Shown: one piece after another, positions 25,337 through 35,847 of the stretch
Position numbering within the stretch: position 1 is the stretch's first letter
Layout of the letters: the number at the start of each line of letters is the position of its first letter
Assembly (NCBI RefSeq): GCF_020089865.1
Contig: NZ_JAIRBM010000001.1
Location: 124,001-188,000, forward strand
DNA from: Microvirga puerhi
GTDB lineage: Bacteria; Pseudomonadota; Alphaproteobacteria; Rhizobiales; Beijerinckiaceae
Direction: 5' to 3'
DNA length: 64,000 nucleotides
The notes under the pieces: generated by a model
Databases searched by the model: none
Seen by the model: only the letters and a program-made list of their open reading frames with translations
What the model was told of the DNA's origin: nothing
Position numbers and translations under genes: made by a program

Positions 25337-28300
25337 TCATTCCGCGGGTGTCCCCTCCGCTCCCGCCGACTGAGCTGCCATTCTCGCCAACCGCCTGCGG
25401 CGGCGACCCAAGCTGAGGCGGTCGGCGATCTTCCTGACCGTTACGTAGAAGACGGGCGTCAGGAAGAGGCCGAAGATCGTGACACCCAGCATTCCGGCAA
25501 AGACGGCCGTGCCGAGCGCCTGGCGCATTTCCGCGCCGGGCCCGGTGGCGATCGCGAGCGGCAGAACGCCGAGGATGAAGGCAAAGGCCGTCATCAGGAT
25601 TGGGCGCAGCCGGAGCCGGCAAGCCTCGATGACGGCCGCGACAGGGTCGAGACCATGCTCCTGTTCCTCCTGTTTGGCGAACTCGACGATCAGGATTGCA
25701 TTCTTGGCCGCGAGACCGACCAGCACCACGAGGCCGATTTGCGTGAGAATGTTGTTGTCCATTCCGCGAACCATGACACCGATGAGCGCCGACAGGACGG
25801 CCATCGGCACGACGAGGATGATGGCGAGCGGCAGCGACCAGCTCTCGTATTGAGCCGCCAGGACCAGGAAGACGAAGAGAACGGAGAGGGCGAAGATCAG
25901 GATCGCCGTATTTCCAGTCTGCCTCTCCTGGAATGCAAGCTCCGTCCACTCGAAGCTTGTGCCGTGCGGGAGAACTTCCCGTGCAAGCTGCTCCATCGTA
26001 TCGAGTGCCGTTCCGGATGAGATCCCGTGCGCAGCTTCGCCCTGGACAGGGACTGACGTATACATGTTGTAGCGCTGGATCAGGTTCGGTCCCGAGATCT
26101 CCCGCATCTCGACCAAGGTGCCCAACGGCACGAGTGCGCCGGTCGAAGACCGCACGCGCAGACGATTGATGTCGGATGGTTCCACGCGGAAGCGCTGATC
26201 GGCTTGTGCCCGGACCTGCCAGACGCGGCCCAGAAAGTTGAAGTCGTTCACATAGGCAGCGCCGAGATTGACCTGCAGCGCCTCGAAGATGTTGGCAATC
26301 GGCACGTTGAGGATGCGAGCTTTGGCTCGGTCGATCTCCAAATAGACCTGGGGAGAATTGGCCGAGAAGGTGGTGAACACGCCTGAGAGATTAGGGTTCT
26401 GGCGAGCCCGGCCCATGATCTCGTACGCTGCCGCAAGGACTCGATCGACATCGTCGCTCGTGCGCTCCTGGAGCTGGAGGCGGAAGCCGCCGCTATTGCC
26501 GAGACCGCGGACGGGAGGGGGAGGGATCGCGATGATGAAGGCCTCCTGAATCGATTGAAGCCGGCCGAACAACTGTCCGATGATCGCGGGACCCGACTGA
26601 CCGGCCGGGATGCGTTCTTCGAACGGACGGAAGGCCGCGAAGATCGCAGCAGCATTCGAGGCATTCGTGAAGGTCGCTCCCGAGAAGCCGGCAAAGGCGA
26701 CGGCATTCTGGACGCCAGGCGTTTCCTGAATGATCTTCGATGCGCGCTGAACGACGTCGTCCGTGCGCGACAGGGAAGCTCCTTCGGGCAGCTGGACGAC
26801 GACGATGGCATAACCCTGGTCGAGGGTTGGAATGAAGCCGCGAGGTACTTTGTCGGCGATCCAGACGGTGCCAGCAAGAAGCCCGCCATAGATCGCGAGG
26901 GTGATCAGCCGGTAGCGTACGACGCCTCCGACGGCCCGAGCATAGCCGTGGGCCGTCGCTTCGAAACTGCGGTTGAACTTGCCCGCCGCCCAGCTGCCGA
27001 CGCGGACAAGAGGGTTGCGTGGTCTTTCTTCGCCGTGCGGCTTGAGAAGGAACGCCGCAAGCGCAGGTGAGAGCGTGAGCGAGTTGAAGGCGGAGATCAG
27101 TGTCGAGACCGCGATGGTCAGGGCGAACTGGCGATAGAATTGCCCCGAGATGCCGGGAATGAAGGCCGTCGGAATAAAGACTGCGCTGAGCACCAGAGCG
27201 ATCGCGACCACGGCGCTCCCGACCTCATCCATGGTCGTATGGGCCGCGTCACGCGGCGAAAGGCCGAGAGCGATGTTTCGTTCCACGTTTTCCACGACGA
27301 CGATGGCATCGTCCACGACGATGCCGATGGCGAGCACCATGCCAAACAGGGTGAGAGTGTTGATGGAGAACCCTAGAAGAGACATGACGGCGAAGGTGCC
27401 GATCAGCGATACGGGAATGGCGATGATCGGAATAATCGCGGTCCGCCAGGATTGCAGAAAGACAATGACCACCAGGACGACGAGAAGCGCCGCCTCGAAC
27501 AACGTCTTGTACACTTCGTGCACGCTTTGCGCGATGAAGTCGGTCGGATTGTAGACGATCCGGTACTCAAGGCCCGGTGGAAAGTCCTTCGAAAGCTCCT
27601 TCATGGTCGAGATGATCTGTTCGGCGGAGGCGAGAGCGTTCGTGCCCGGCCTTTGAAAAATGCCAAGAGCGACCGCGGGCTTGCCGTTGAGATAGGAGTT
27701 CGTGACATAGTCCTGGGCACCGAGCTCGACCCGAGCGACGTCCTGCAGACGCACCAGCCGCCCATCCGGTGTTGCCCGCACGATGATCTGGCGGAACTCA
27801 CGCGGATCTTCGAACCTACCTTGCGTCTTCACGATGAGCTGAAACGCGTTGTCCATCGGCGTCGGCTCGGCCCCAAGCGCACCGCCGGAGACCTGAACGT
27901 TTTGCTCCTGGACAGCCTTCACGACGTCGCCCGACGTCATCCCGAAGACGGCAAGCTTCTCGGGGTCGAGCCAGACCCGCAGGCTGTATTGGCGTTCCCC
28001 GAACAGGATGAGATCGCCGACGCCATCAAGGCGCAGCAGGACGTCGCGCACGTTGTTCCGTGCATAATTGGAGACGTAGAGCTGGTCGTAGGTGTTGTCC
28101 GGCGAGAGCATGTGCACGACCATCATCAAGTCCGGCGAGCTCTTGGTCGTCGTCACCCCGAGGGCGCGCACCTCCTGTGGAAGACGCGGAGTCGCGATGG
28201 CGACACGGTTCTGAACGAGCACCTGTGCGGTATCAAGGTCCGTGCCGAGCTTGAACGTGACGGTCAGGGCCATCGAGCCGTCGGAACTTGAATACGAGGA

Positions 28301-28540
28301 CATATAGATCATGTTCTCGACGCCGTTCACCTGTTGCTCGAGCGGAGTTGCAACGGTGGCTGCGACGGTCTGCGCGTCTGCCCCGGGATAGCTCGCCCGA
28401 ACCACGATGGTGGGCGGCGCGATCTCGGGATACTGGGCAATCGGAAGGGTCGTGTAGGCAATCCCACCGACAAGAAGAATTACGATCGACAGGACTGTCG
28501 CGAAGATCGGCCTGTCGACGAAGAAATGGGCGAACCGCAT
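25337..28540 (-). CDS. RND efflux pump inner-membrane transporter (AcrB/MexB, HAE1 family)
   Basis: A 1067-residue RND multidrug transporter of normal length. It has 12 membrane segments and the proton-relay residues: the Asp pair in GIVVDDAIVVVEN on helix 4 and the Lys in GLAAKNAILIVEF on helix 10. Start at ATG 28540 (MRFAHFFVDRPIF), with GGAG six bases upstream; a GTG five codons earlier is also in frame. It sits 11 bp after the adaptor gene, so the two form an operon. An outer-membrane TolC-type partner is not encoded nearby, so it must be supplied elsewhere. Pumps of this family export hydrophobic or amphipathic drugs. No local TetR-type regulator was seen. The C-terminal 20 residues are basic and not family-typical. 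Confidence 0.95.
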   Translation of the reverse strand: MRFAHFFVDRPIFATVLSIVILLVGGIAYTTLPIAQYPEIAPPTIVVRASYPGADAQTVAATVATPLEQQVNGVENMIYMSSYSSSDGSMALTVTFKLGTDLDTAQVLVQNRVAIATPRLPQEVRALGVTTTKSSPDLMMVVHMLSPDNTYDQLYVSNYARNNVRDVLLRLDGVGDLILFGERQYSLRVWLDPEKLAVFGMTSGDVVKAVQEQNVQVSGGALGAEPTPMDNAFQLIVKTQGRFEDPREFRQIIVRATPDGRLVRLQDVARVELGAQDYVTNSYLNGKPAVALGIFQRPGTNALASAEQIISTMKELSKDFPPGLEYRIVYNPTDFIAQSVHEVYKTLFEAALLVVLVVIVFLQSWRTAIIPIIAIPVSLIGTFAVMSLLGFSINTLTLFGMVLAIGIVVDDAIVVVENVERNIALGLSPRDAAHTTMDEVGSAVVAIALVLSAVFIPTAFIPGISGQFYRQFALTIAVSTLISAFNSLTLSPALAAFLLKPHGEERPRNPLVRVGSWAAGKFNRSFEATAHGYARAVGGVVRYRLITLAIYGGLLAGTVWIADKVPRGFIPTLDQGYAIVVVQLPEGASLSRTDDVVQRASKIIQETPGVQNAVAFAGFSGATFTNASNAAAIFAAFRPFEERIPAGQSGPAIIGQLFGRLQSIQEAFIIAIPPPPVRGLGNSGGFRLQLQERTSDDVDRVLAAAYEIMGRARQNPNLSGVFTTFSANSPQVYLEIDRAKARILNVPIANIFEALQVNLGAAYVNDFNFLGRVWQVRAQADQRFRVEPSDINRLRVRSSTGALVPLGTLVEMREISGPNLIQRYNMYTSVPVQGEAAHGISSGTALDTMEQLAREVLPHGTSFEWTELAFQERQTGNTAILIFALSVLFVFLVLAAQYESWSLPLAIILVVPMAVLSALIGVMVRGMDNNILTQIGLVVLVGLAAKNAILIVEFAKQEEQEHGLDPVAAVIEACRLRLRPILMTAFAFILGVLPLAIATGPGAEMRQALGTAVFAGMLGVTIFGLFLTPVFYVTVRKIADRLSLGRRRRRLARMAAQSAGAEGTPAE

Positions 28541-28551
28541 GGGGCGCTCCG

Positions 28552-29700
28552 TCACTCGTTCAGGTTACGGTTCTGAGCTTCGCGGATTGGCGGTAGCGTG
28601 GAGACCTGAGGGTTCACCTTCATGCCCGGGCGGACGCGTGCCAGACCGTTGATTACGATACTCTCGTCGCCCTTCAGGCCAGTTCTGATCACCCGATATC
28701 CATCGATCTTCGGTCCGAGGCGGACGGGCCTCAGAGCAACTGTATCGTTCTCCCCGATGACATAGACGACACGACGATCCTGATCGCTGCTGACGGCCTC
28801 GTCCGGCACGAGAACGCCCATATAGGGATTTGATCCGGCAAGGCTGACGCGCCCGAAAAGACCAGGGGTCAGAAACAGATCCTTGTTGTCGAAGATGGCG
28901 CGGGCGCGGATGGTGCCGCTTGCGGCGTCGAGGCGATTGTCGAGGAAGTCCAGCTTGCCAGTCCGCTGCGCCAGGCGCTCGTCGGTCATGGTGAGCTGGA
29001 CCTGGTTGGGATTTTCCTGGGTGGATGTGCGGGTGCCGCCGCTCGCCTGACGCGTATAGGCAAGATAGGAGCGCTCATCCACGTCGAAATAGAAATGGAT
29101 CGGGTCGAGCGACACGATGTTCGTCAGCACAGTGTCGTTGGCATTCACGAGATTGCCGACAGAAACCAGCTTGCGCGAGATGCGCCCGGCAATGGGGGCC
29201 TTGATCTCGGTAAATTCAATGTCCAGGCGCGCATTGCGGAGAGCGCCCTGTGCCCGGTCGAGCTCCGCGCGGGAGGTCAGGTAGTTCGTGCGGCGCTGGT
29301 CGAGGAGTTGCTCGGCGATGTTGCCCGATTTGCGCAACTGCTCTGCACGGTCCAAGTCGTTTGAGGCGAACTCCACCTTTACTTGTGCGGAGGCGACGGT
29401 GGCCTCGGCCTGTTCCAGTGCAGCCTGATAGGGACGCTGATCGATGGTAAAGAGCGGATCTCCCGTCTTGACCATTGCGCCGTCGGTAAAATGGATTTTG
29501 TCGAGGTAACCCGACACTCGTGATCGAATCTCGACTTGGTCGATGGCTTCGAAGCGGCCGATGAAGTCATCACGCTCGATGATCTCCTTGACCACCGGCT
29601 TAGCAACCGTCACCTGCGGCGGTGGCGGGGCCTGAGCGAGTGCGGCGGAACTGAACAGCGACAACGCAGAGGCAACAGCGGCAGCTCGCAGACACGTCAT
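28552..29700 (-). CDS. RND efflux pump periplasmic adaptor
   Basis: A 382-residue membrane fusion protein of the AcrA/MexA class. The signal peptide is visible (MTCLRAAAVASALSLFSSAALAQA), start chosen at ATG 29700; the longer in-frame form adds 21 residues before it. The domains follow the usual order: lipoyl half (FIGRFEAIDQVEIRSRVSG), alpha-helical hairpin (about 95-165, EQLRKSGNIAEQLLDQRR), second lipoyl half (APIAGRISRKLVSVGNLV) and beta-barrel. No lipobox cysteine, so it is not a lipoprotein. It precedes the RND transporter gene and is the first gene of the operon; its promoter must lie in 29701-29936. Confidence 0.93.
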   Translation of the reverse strand: MTCLRAAAVASALSLFSSAALAQAPPPPQVTVAKPVVKEIIERDDFIGRFEAIDQVEIRSRVSGYLDKIHFTDGAMVKTGDPLFTIDQRPYQAALEQAEATVASAQVKVEFASNDLDRAEQLRKSGNIAEQLLDQRRTNYLTSRAELDRAQGALRNARLDIEFTEIKAPIAGRISRKLVSVGNLVNANDTVLTNIVSLDPIHFYFDVDERSYLAYTRQASGGTRTSTQENPNQVQLTMTDERLAQRTGKLDFLDNRLDAASGTIRARAIFDNKDLFLTPGLFGRVSLAGSNPYMGVLVPDEAVSSDQDRRVVYVIGENDTVALRPVRLGPKIDGYRVIRTGLKGDESIVINGLARVRPGMKVNPQVSTLPPIREAQNRNLNE

Positions 29701-29936
29701 GGCGTCCTCCGTCCGGATTGGCGGCAGCCATTCTGGGCCTCCGCCCGAAACACGGGCTGCCATGTGCCTCCCGCGAACCCAACATGCCAGGTCGACGTGA
29801 CAGTCGGGCGACCATGTTATGCTCGCTTCGCGGGTGCGAACAAGACAGTCATTTTACGTGCGCGTGTGTTTGCGCACGCAATTGCCTTTGTTCTGAGCAC
29901 TTGGCTATTCGCATCTATACAACGTTGCAATTCGCC
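29701..29936. promoter_or_regulatory. Upstream region of the RND efflux operon
   Basis: 236 bases with no gene. It must hold the promoter of the minus-strand efflux operon and the 3' end of the hut-linked ATPase gene. A hairpin GTGCGC / GCGCAC (29861-29877, 8-base loop) could be part of a terminator for the latter. No clear operator pattern. Confidence 0.35.
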
Positions 29937-30728
29937 TCAATGAACTTCGCTGGCCCGCATCGCTTCGATCCGAATTTCTTCTGTAAGCTGGGCCTTGAGA
30001 TCGGAGAAGGCAGAGCTTGTCTTCATGGTGTAATGGCGCGGATGCGGCAGTTCGACCGTTATGTCGGCTTTGATGCGGCCGGGCCGCGCAGTCATGACGA
30101 TCACCCGGGAGGCCAGGAAAATGGCTTCCTCGATGTCGTGAGTTACGAAAAGGACCGTCTTGCGCTCCCGCTCCCAGATGCCGAGGAGAAGCTCCTGCAT
30201 GAGCGAGCGGGTCTGGTTGTCGAGCGCTCCGAACGGCTCGTCCAGCAGCAGGATCGCCGGGTCGTTCGCCAAGGCACGCGCGATGGCGGTCCGCTGCTGC
30301 ATGCCACCCGAGAGCTGTTTGGGATAGTGCTGTTCAAATCCGCGCAGTCCAACCTTGTCGATATAGGACGCGACAACCTCCCGACGCTCGTTTTTCGGAA
30401 CATCCCTTTCGCGCAGGCCGTAGGCGATATTCTCCGCGACCGTCAGCCAAGGGAATAGGGTATAGGACTGAAAGACCATGCCCCGGTCTGCCCCGGGCGC
30501 CTTGATGGCCTGGCCCTTGAGAACGACCTTGCCTTCCGTTGGGCGATCAAGGCCGGCAACGATGCGCAGAAGCGTGGACTTTCCGCAGCCCGACGGACCG
30601 AGGATGGTGATGAAGTCGTTCTCTGCGACAGCAAGGCTGGTCGGCTCGAGTGCCCGCACGGGAGCCGCGCCGCGCATGCCGGGAAAGGTGCGGGAGACGT
30701 TCTCGATGGTCAGGATCGGTGCGGTCAT
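29937..30728 (-). CDS. ABC transporter ATPase, NitT/TauT type, hut-linked
   Basis: A 263-residue ATP-binding subunit of the nitrate/sulfonate/taurine class. Walker A GPSGCGKST, signature LSGGMQQR, Walker B LLLDEPFGALD and H-loop VTHD are intact. Start at ATG 30728, which overlaps the permease stop by 4 bp (ATGA); longer in-frame starts run over the permease gene and are rejected. It is the last gene of the three-gene transporter operon (substrate-binding protein, permease, ATPase) placed directly after hutD. Because a HutC-type operator stands in front of that operon, import of histidine, urocanate or a related imidazole is a plausible role; sequence alone cannot tell the substrate. Confidence 0.88.
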   Translation of the reverse strand: MTAPILTIENVSRTFPGMRGAAPVRALEPTSLAVAENDFITILGPSGCGKSTLLRIVAGLDRPTEGKVVLKGQAIKAPGADRGMVFQSYTLFPWLTVAENIAYGLRERDVPKNERREVVASYIDKVGLRGFEQHYPKQLSGGMQQRTAIARALANDPAILLLDEPFGALDNQTRSLMQELLLGIWERERKTVLFVTHDIEEAIFLASRVIVMTARPGRIKADITVELPHPRHYTMKTSSAFSDLKAQLTEEIRIEAMRASEVH

Positions 30729-31501
30729 GCGAGGCGCCATGGGAAGAGGGACCGGTTCAAAGCCTTGAACATGAAGTCCGAGATCAGGCCGATGATGCCG
30801 ATGACGATGATGCCGAAAATCATCTGTCCGGTTGCGAGAAGCGCCTGGCTGTCGATGATCATGTGCCCGATGCCGGAGGATGAGCCGATCAGTTCCGCGA
30901 CGATCACGTAGGTCCAGGCCCAGCCGAGCACGAGTCGAAGGATCTCGGCGATTTCCGGTGCATTGGCCGGAATGAGCACACGCCGCACGACACCACGATC
31001 CTTCGACCCTAGCGTATATGCGGCTTCGACGAGGTCTCGACGCGTGTTGCCGACAGCCACCGCTACCATGAGGATGATTTGAAACACGGAGCCAATGAAG
31101 ATGACGAGCAGCTTCTGCATCTCTCCGATTCCCGCCCACAGGATGAGCAGCGGCACAAAAGCAGACGCAGGAAGGTAGCGGGCAAACGAGACGAAGGGCT
31201 CCAGGAATGCTTCGAAAGGCTTGTAGGCCCCCATCAATATACCCAGCGGAACGGCGACGATGGCTGCAAGGACGAAGCCGCCGAGGACACGCCAAACGGT
31301 GACGCCGATATCGGTGAGAAACCCGAACTTGGTCAACAGCAGCCAGCCGTCCTGGACCATGGTGATCGGGTCGGCAAGGAACGTGCGGGACACGTAGCCG
31401 CCGAGGGTTGCGAAGGCCCAGGCTGCGACGAAGAGCACGAAGAAGGATATGCCGAGAACGATACGTGCGCTCTGGCTGACGGGTTCGAGAGGACGGTTCA
31501 T
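30725..31501 (-). CDS. ABC transporter permease, NitT/TauT type, hut-linked
   Basis: A 258-residue membrane permease (six segments) of the SsuC/TauC class, with the EAA loop VGNTRRDLVEAAYTLG and a C-terminal block ALNRSLFPW. Start taken at ATG 31501, because an AGGA site lies eight bases before it; the ATG at 31507 would leave only two bases. It overlaps the following ATPase gene by 4 bp and follows the substrate-binding protein gene. Confidence 0.88.
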   Translation of the reverse strand: MNRPLEPVSQSARIVLGISFFVLFVAAWAFATLGGYVSRTFLADPITMVQDGWLLLTKFGFLTDIGVTVWRVLGGFVLAAIVAVPLGILMGAYKPFEAFLEPFVSFARYLPASAFVPLLILWAGIGEMQKLLVIFIGSVFQIILMVAVAVGNTRRDLVEAAYTLGSKDRGVVRRVLIPANAPEIAEILRLVLGWAWTYVIVAELIGSSSGIGHMIIDSQALLATGQMIFGIIVIGIIGLISDFMFKALNRSLFPWRLA

Positions 31502-31608
31502 GAACATGATCCTACCGCCCGCGCCGGAGCGACGCCTTCATCAAGCGGTAACGGAGGAAGATGGAGATGCGGCAGCCGCCAGGTCCTGGGCTGCCGCGAA
31601 ACGAAGGC

Positions 31609-32550
31609 CTATTGAATGAAACTTGTATCGGCGAGCGCGTTCATATCCGGCTTCTGCTTGATGATGCCGATTTCGAGCAACAGATCGGCCGCTTCGTTCG
31701 AAAAGGTCTTGAAGTCGGTGTCGAAGAATTTCTTGTTCGCCTCGCGATCCTGCCAGCGTAAGAACTTGGCGGAGGCGGCGAAGGCCTCGCCCGTCTGCTT
31801 CACGTCGGCGCCCATGATCTCATTTGCCTTCGCGGGCTCTTTGACGATCATGTCGAGTGCTTCGAAATAGCTGTCCGCCAGTGCCTTGGCCGCCTTCGGA
31901 TTGTCGCTGAGGAACTTCGGCGTGCAGCCGAACGTGTCCATCACCATCGGGTAATCGAGGGTGGTCGCGATGATCTTGCCGGCCTGCGGTGCGGCGCGAA
32001 CGGACGAGAGATACGGTTCGTAGGTCATCGCGGCGTCGTTTTGCCCGGCAATGAAAGCCTGGGCCGCAGGGCCCGGCTCCATGTTCACCACCGTGACGTC
32101 CTTCACCGAAAGACCGTTCTTCTTGAGCATCCAAGCCAGCGCGAAGTAGGGCGAAGTGCCAGGCGCCGAGGCCGCCACAGTTTTGCCTTTGATGTCCTTG
32201 ATCGACTCGACGCCGTTGCGCACGACCATGCCGTCCGCGCCGTAGCTTTTGTCGAGCTGGAAGATCTGCTTCGTGGGGACGCCGTTCGCGTTCCAGACGA
32301 TCCAGGTTTCAACGGTGGTCGCGGCGCATTGGATATCCCCGGACTGGATCGCCAGATGACGGCTCGCCTGTGGGACTTTCTTCAACGTGACGTCGAGGCC
32401 GTTCTTCTTGAAGATGCCGGCTTCCTGCGCGAGCGTCAGCGGCGCGAAGCCTGTCCAGCCCGAGATGCCGATGGCCACCTTGGTGTCCTGCGCCGAGGCT
32501 GAGCCAGCCGCGAGCGCAAGCAACGCCATACCACCTATGATCGCTTTCAT
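31609..32550 (-). CDS. ABC transporter substrate-binding protein, NitT/TauT type, hut-linked
   Basis: A 313-residue periplasmic binding protein of the SsuA/TauA/ThiY fold. Signal peptide MKAIIGGMALLALAAGSASA, cleaved before QDTKVAIG. Start at ATG 32550 with GAGGTCAA just upstream; the 6-codon upstream extension is rejected. The binding-site region begins with GISGWTGFAPLTLAQEAGIF, as in the family. The gene is 136 bp downstream of a HutC-type site (32686-32697) and is the first gene of a three-gene operon, which supports control by histidine/urocanate. Which ligand binds is unknown. Confidence 0.88.
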   Translation of the reverse strand: MKAIIGGMALLALAAGSASAQDTKVAIGISGWTGFAPLTLAQEAGIFKKNGLDVTLKKVPQASRHLAIQSGDIQCAATTVETWIVWNANGVPTKQIFQLDKSYGADGMVVRNGVESIKDIKGKTVAASAPGTSPYFALAWMLKKNGLSVKDVTVVNMEPGPAAQAFIAGQNDAAMTYEPYLSSVRAAPQAGKIIATTLDYPMVMDTFGCTPKFLSDNPKAAKALADSYFEALDMIVKEPAKANEIMGADVKQTGEAFAASAKFLRWQDREANKKFFDTDFKTFSNEAADLLLEIGIIKQKPDMNALADTSFIQ

Positions 32551-32685
32551 TGTTGACCTCCACGTCACCCTGTCGCCTTGCCGGAAAGACCCATCGACAC
32601 CCCTCTGATTGGTTCGTGTCTCTTATCTTTTCAGGTCCTTGCAAGAGCGTCAGCGAATGCCATCACGCCTGCGTGTCGATGTCAA

Positions 32686-32697
32686 ATGTATAGACAT
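32686..32697 (-). promoter_or_regulatory. HutC-type operator in front of the hut-linked ABC transporter
   Basis: The 12-mer ATGTATAGACAT on the plus strand is the exact reverse complement of ATGTCTATACAT at 38620-38631 in the hut divergent promoter region. It fits the GT-N4-AC core recognised by the HutC/GntR family. It lies between the hutD stop and the transporter start, 136 bp before the latter. This indicates shared control by HutC. Confidence 0.6.
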
Positions 32698-32721
32698 GAT
32701 GAGGTGCCCCAACTTTCCGCA

Positions 32722-33324
32722 TCATGACCGAATGTCACCCTTTCGTGCCGCATCCGCGGGCGCGATCTCGATCAGGATTGCCCGGCCGTTGCCGGAGAGC
32801 GGGATGAGGTCCTGTGTGGCCTGGAGCATCAGTGTATCCAGGCGGCCAAGAGCGTGGACTTCGCCGTTCACGGTCACGTCCAGGGGCGGATCGAGAACGA
32901 CGATGAACGTGGCCTGAGTATCCTCCGCGAGAAGGACGGTTCCCGCTTCCACGATCCTTGTCCGGTGGCGGAACTGACCGCGGCGGGTCATGATATTGAG
33001 GTCGCGAATAGGTCCGGACAGCAGGCGGCCCAGCGTCGGGTCGTCTCCTGGGAATGATAGTTTTGTGGAAGGCCCGTCGAGCAGATATGGCACTCCATCC
33101 ACGGATAATTCGATGCCGTTGCCCTCCATGACGATGAGCGTCCGATCAATGCCTGGAAAGGCCGAGAAGGGCCCGTCGGACGCCACATCGGCCATGCTGA
33201 CGCGCCAGCCGAACGTCTCGAATCCGGCACCTGTGGGGAAGACGGCGATCTCCGCCGTCGTGCCGCCACCATTCTTCCAGGGCACTCTCGTGAGATCGGT
33301 GGAGCGGATCACATGCACCGGCAT
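32722..33324 (-). CDS. hutD: HutD family protein
   Basis: A 200-residue HutD (cupin-like double barrel) protein: VPWKNGGGTTAEIAVFP near the start is the family hallmark. HutD is not an enzyme of the pathway; it is thought to limit histidine breakdown when urocanate builds up, but its molecular action is not settled. It follows hutU by 9 bp in the same orientation and ends the enzyme operon, with the transporter operon next. Confidence 0.92.
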   Translation of the reverse strand: MPVHVIRSTDLTRVPWKNGGGTTAEIAVFPTGAGFETFGWRVSMADVASDGPFSAFPGIDRTLIVMEGNGIELSVDGVPYLLDGPSTKLSFPGDDPTLGRLLSGPIRDLNIMTRRGQFRHRTRIVEAGTVLLAEDTQATFIVVLDPPLDVTVNGEVHALGRLDTLMLQATQDLIPLSGNGRAILIEIAPADAARKGDIRS

Positions 33325-33333
33325 CGGTCAGCC

Positions 33334-34998
33334 TCAGCGCAGGCTCGGGAGGTTGAGGCCATGCTCACGCGCGCAGTCGATGGCGATCTCGTAGCCCGCA
33401 TCCGCATGACGCATGACACCCGTCGCGGGATCGTTCCACAGAACCCGCTCGATGCGCTTCGCCGCTTCCGGCGTGCCGTCGCAGACGATCACCATTCCCG
33501 AATGCTGGGAGAAGCCCATTCCGACACCGCCGCCATGATGCAGGGATACCCACGTGGCACCTGAGGCACAATTGAGCAGAGCATTGAGAAGGGGCCAGTC
33601 GGACACGGCATCGGAGCCGTCCTTCATGGCTTCGGTCTCGCGGTTCGGACTTGCCACCGAGCCTGAATCGAGATGGTCTCGGCCAATGACCACCGGTGCT
33701 TTGAGTTCGCCCTTTGCGACCATTTCGTTGAAGGCGAGGCCGAGGCGGTGGCGGTCACCAAGGCCGACCCAGCAGATGCGCGCCGGAAGTCCCTGGAACT
33801 TGATGCGCTCCTTCGCCATGTCGAGCCAGTTGTGCAGGTGCTTGTTGTTCGGCAGTAGTTCTTTCACTTTGGCATCTGTCCGATAGATGTCCTCCGGATC
33901 GCCCGAGAGCGCAGCCCAGCGGAACGGACCGATGCCGCGGCAGAACAGCGGCCGGATATAGGCCGGCACGAAGCCCGGGAATGCGAAGGCGTCAGCCACG
34001 CCCTCTTCCTTCGCCATCTGGCGGATGTTGTTGCCGTAATCGAGTGTCGGCACGCCGGCCTTGTGAAAGTCGAGCATAGCACGCACGTGCTCGGCCATCG
34101 AGTGCTTGGCGGCACGCTCGACAGCCTTCGGATCCGTCTCGCGCTTGGCTTCCCATTCCGCCAGCGTCCAGCCCTTGGGAAGATAACCGTTGATCGGGTC
34201 GTGGGCGGAGGTTTGATCCGTGACGGCGTCCGGACGGATGCCGCGTCGGTAGATCTCCGGAAAGATTTCGGCTGCATTGCCGAGAAGGCCAACGGAAAGC
34301 GGTTTTCCGTCCCGGCAGGATTGTTCGATGATGGCAAGCGCTTCGTCGAGGGAATCTGCGCGACGGTCGAGATAGCCAGTCTTTAGCCGCATCTCGATGC
34401 GGCTCGGCTGGCATTCGACGGCAAGGCAGGATGCGCCGGCCATGGTCGCGGCGAGCGGCTGCGCGCCGCCCATGCCCCCGAGGCCTGCGGTAAGGATCCA
34501 ACGTCCCGCAAGGTCTCCGCCATAGTGCTGGCGGCCGACCTCCACAAACGTCTCGTAGGTTCCCTGCACGATGCCTTGGCTGCCGATGTAGATCCAGGAT
34601 CCCGCAGTCATCTGGCCGTACATCATGAGGCCTTTGCGATCGAGCTCGTGGAACGTGTCCCAGGTGGCCCAGTGCGGCACGAGGTTGGAATTGGCGATCA
34701 GCACACGGGGCGCGTCGGGATGGGTGCGGAAGACGCCCACCGGCTTGCCGGACTGCACGAGGAGTGTCTCGTCCGCTTCGAGCGATTTGAGCGCCGAGGT
34801 GATGCGGTCGAAACTGTCCCAGTCGCGCGCAGCGCGGCCGATGCCGCCATAGACCACGAGCTCGCCGGGTTTTTCCGCGACATCAGGGTCGAGATTGTTC
34901 ATCAGCATGCGCAGGGGCGCCTCGGTCAGCCAGCTTTTGGCGGAGAGGTCGGTTCCGTGAGCAGCGCGGATCACGCGGGCGTTGTCGATGCGGTGCAT
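33334..34998 (-). CDS. hutU: Urocanate hydratase
   Basis: A 554-residue urocanase, full length for the family (about 555). It binds tightly held NAD+: the loop [11 protein letters not shown] is present near residue 175. The active-site block [10 protein letters not shown] holds the conserved Cys. It turns urocanate into 4-imidazolone-5-propionate, the second step of histidine breakdown, in the cytoplasm. It lies between hutG (12 bp upstream) and hutD. Confidence 0.97.
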   Translation of the reverse strand: MHRIDNARVIRAAHGTDLSAKSWLTEAPLRMLMNNLDPDVAEKPGELVVYGGIGRAARDWDSFDRITSALKSLEADETLLVQSGKPVGVFRTHPDAPRVLIANSNLVPHWATWDTFHELDRKGLMMYGQMTAGSWIYIGSQGIVQGTYETFVEVGRQHYGGDLAGRWILTAGLGGMGGAQPLAATMAGASCLAVECQPSRIEMRLKTGYLDRRADSLDEALAIIEQSCRDGKPLSVGLLGNAAEIFPEIYRRGIRPDAVTDQTSAHDPINGYLPKGWTLAEWEAKRETDPKAVERAAKHSMAEHVRAMLDFHKAGVPTLDYGNNIRQMAKEEGVADAFAFPGFVPAYIRPLFCRGIGPFRWAALSGDPEDIYRTDAKVKELLPNNKHLHNWLDMAKERIKFQGLPARICWVGLGDRHRLGLAFNEMVAKGELKAPVVIGRDHLDSGSVASPNRETEAMKDGSDAVSDWPLLNALLNCASGATWVSLHHGGGVGMGFSQHSGMVIVCDGTPEAAKRIERVLWNDPATGVMRHADAGYEIAIDCAREHGLNLPSLR

Positions 34999-35010
34999 GG
35001 CGTTCCTCGT

Positions 35011-35847
35011 TCAGGCCTTATGCTGTGCAAATGTGAGGCAGGCATTTAGAATACGCGCGAGAGCGGCGCGCATCGGTTCTGCATAGGTCTCGTCGTAAGG
35101 CGTCGGCCAAGTGCTTTCCGTCACCGGGCCGAGAGGCTCATTCATGTAGCCCCGGCACGCGAGCTCCATCTGAATCGCATGTACGCCGGACGCAGGCTGG
35201 CCGAGGCTTCGGGTAATGTAGCCGCCCTTGAAGCGCCCATTCACGACGTGGCTGAAATCGCTTTCCCCGCAAATGGCCTCAACTGCCTCGGTGAGTTCCA
35301 GAGCGCAGCTCGATCCGCCATTGGTGCCGATGTTGAAGTGGGGCAGGGGGCCATCGAACAGCCGTGGAATGACCGAGCGGATGGAGTGACAATCATAGAC
35401 CACGACATGCGAATGCTTGGCGCGCAGACGCGTCACCTCCGCATGGAGCGCTGCATGGTAGGGATCAAAGAAGTGCTCCCGCCGTACTGCGATGTCCTTC
35501 TCCGTCGGCGCAGATCCCGGCCGGTAGAGCGGTTCTCCGTCGAACGTCGTTGTGGGGCAAAGTTCCGTGGTTGCCTGGCCCGGGTAAAGGGAGGCGCCGC
35601 TGGGATCGCGGTTGACGTCGATCACGGTCCGGGAGATCGCCGTACGGATCGTGGTGGCGCCGAGATTGGCCGCAAAATCATAGAGCCGCTCGATCCACCA
35701 ATCGGCATCCTTGCGGGACAGCCATGGCGAGACGAGGTCACCTTCGTAATTCGCCGGGATATCGGTTCCAGTATGTGGGAGGCTGACGATTAATGGAGCG
35801 TCGCCACGCCTGATCGTCAGCCAGGGAAGATCAGCGGAATTTGTCAT
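35011..35847 (-). CDS. hutG: N-formylglutamate deformylase
   Basis: A 278-residue N-formylglutamate amidohydrolase family protein. It has the N-terminal Zn-site pattern PHTGTDIP and the later blocks [12 protein letters not shown] and YDCHSIRS. It releases formate from N-formylglutamate made by the HutF branch, giving glutamate. Its ATG overlaps the hutH stop by 4 bp (ATGA), so translation is coupled. Confidence 0.93.
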   Translation of the reverse strand: MTNSADLPWLTIRRGDAPLIVSLPHTGTDIPANYEGDLVSPWLSRKDADWWIERLYDFAANLGATTIRTAISRTVIDVNRDPSGASLYPGQATTELCPTTTFDGEPLYRPGSAPTEKDIAVRREHFFDPYHAALHAEVTRLRAKHSHVVVYDCHSIRSVIPRLFDGPLPHFNIGTNGGSSCALELTEAVEAICGESDFSHVVNGRFKGGYITRSLGQPASGVHAIQMELACRGYMNEPLGPVTESTWPTPYDETYAEPMRAALARILNACLTFAQHKA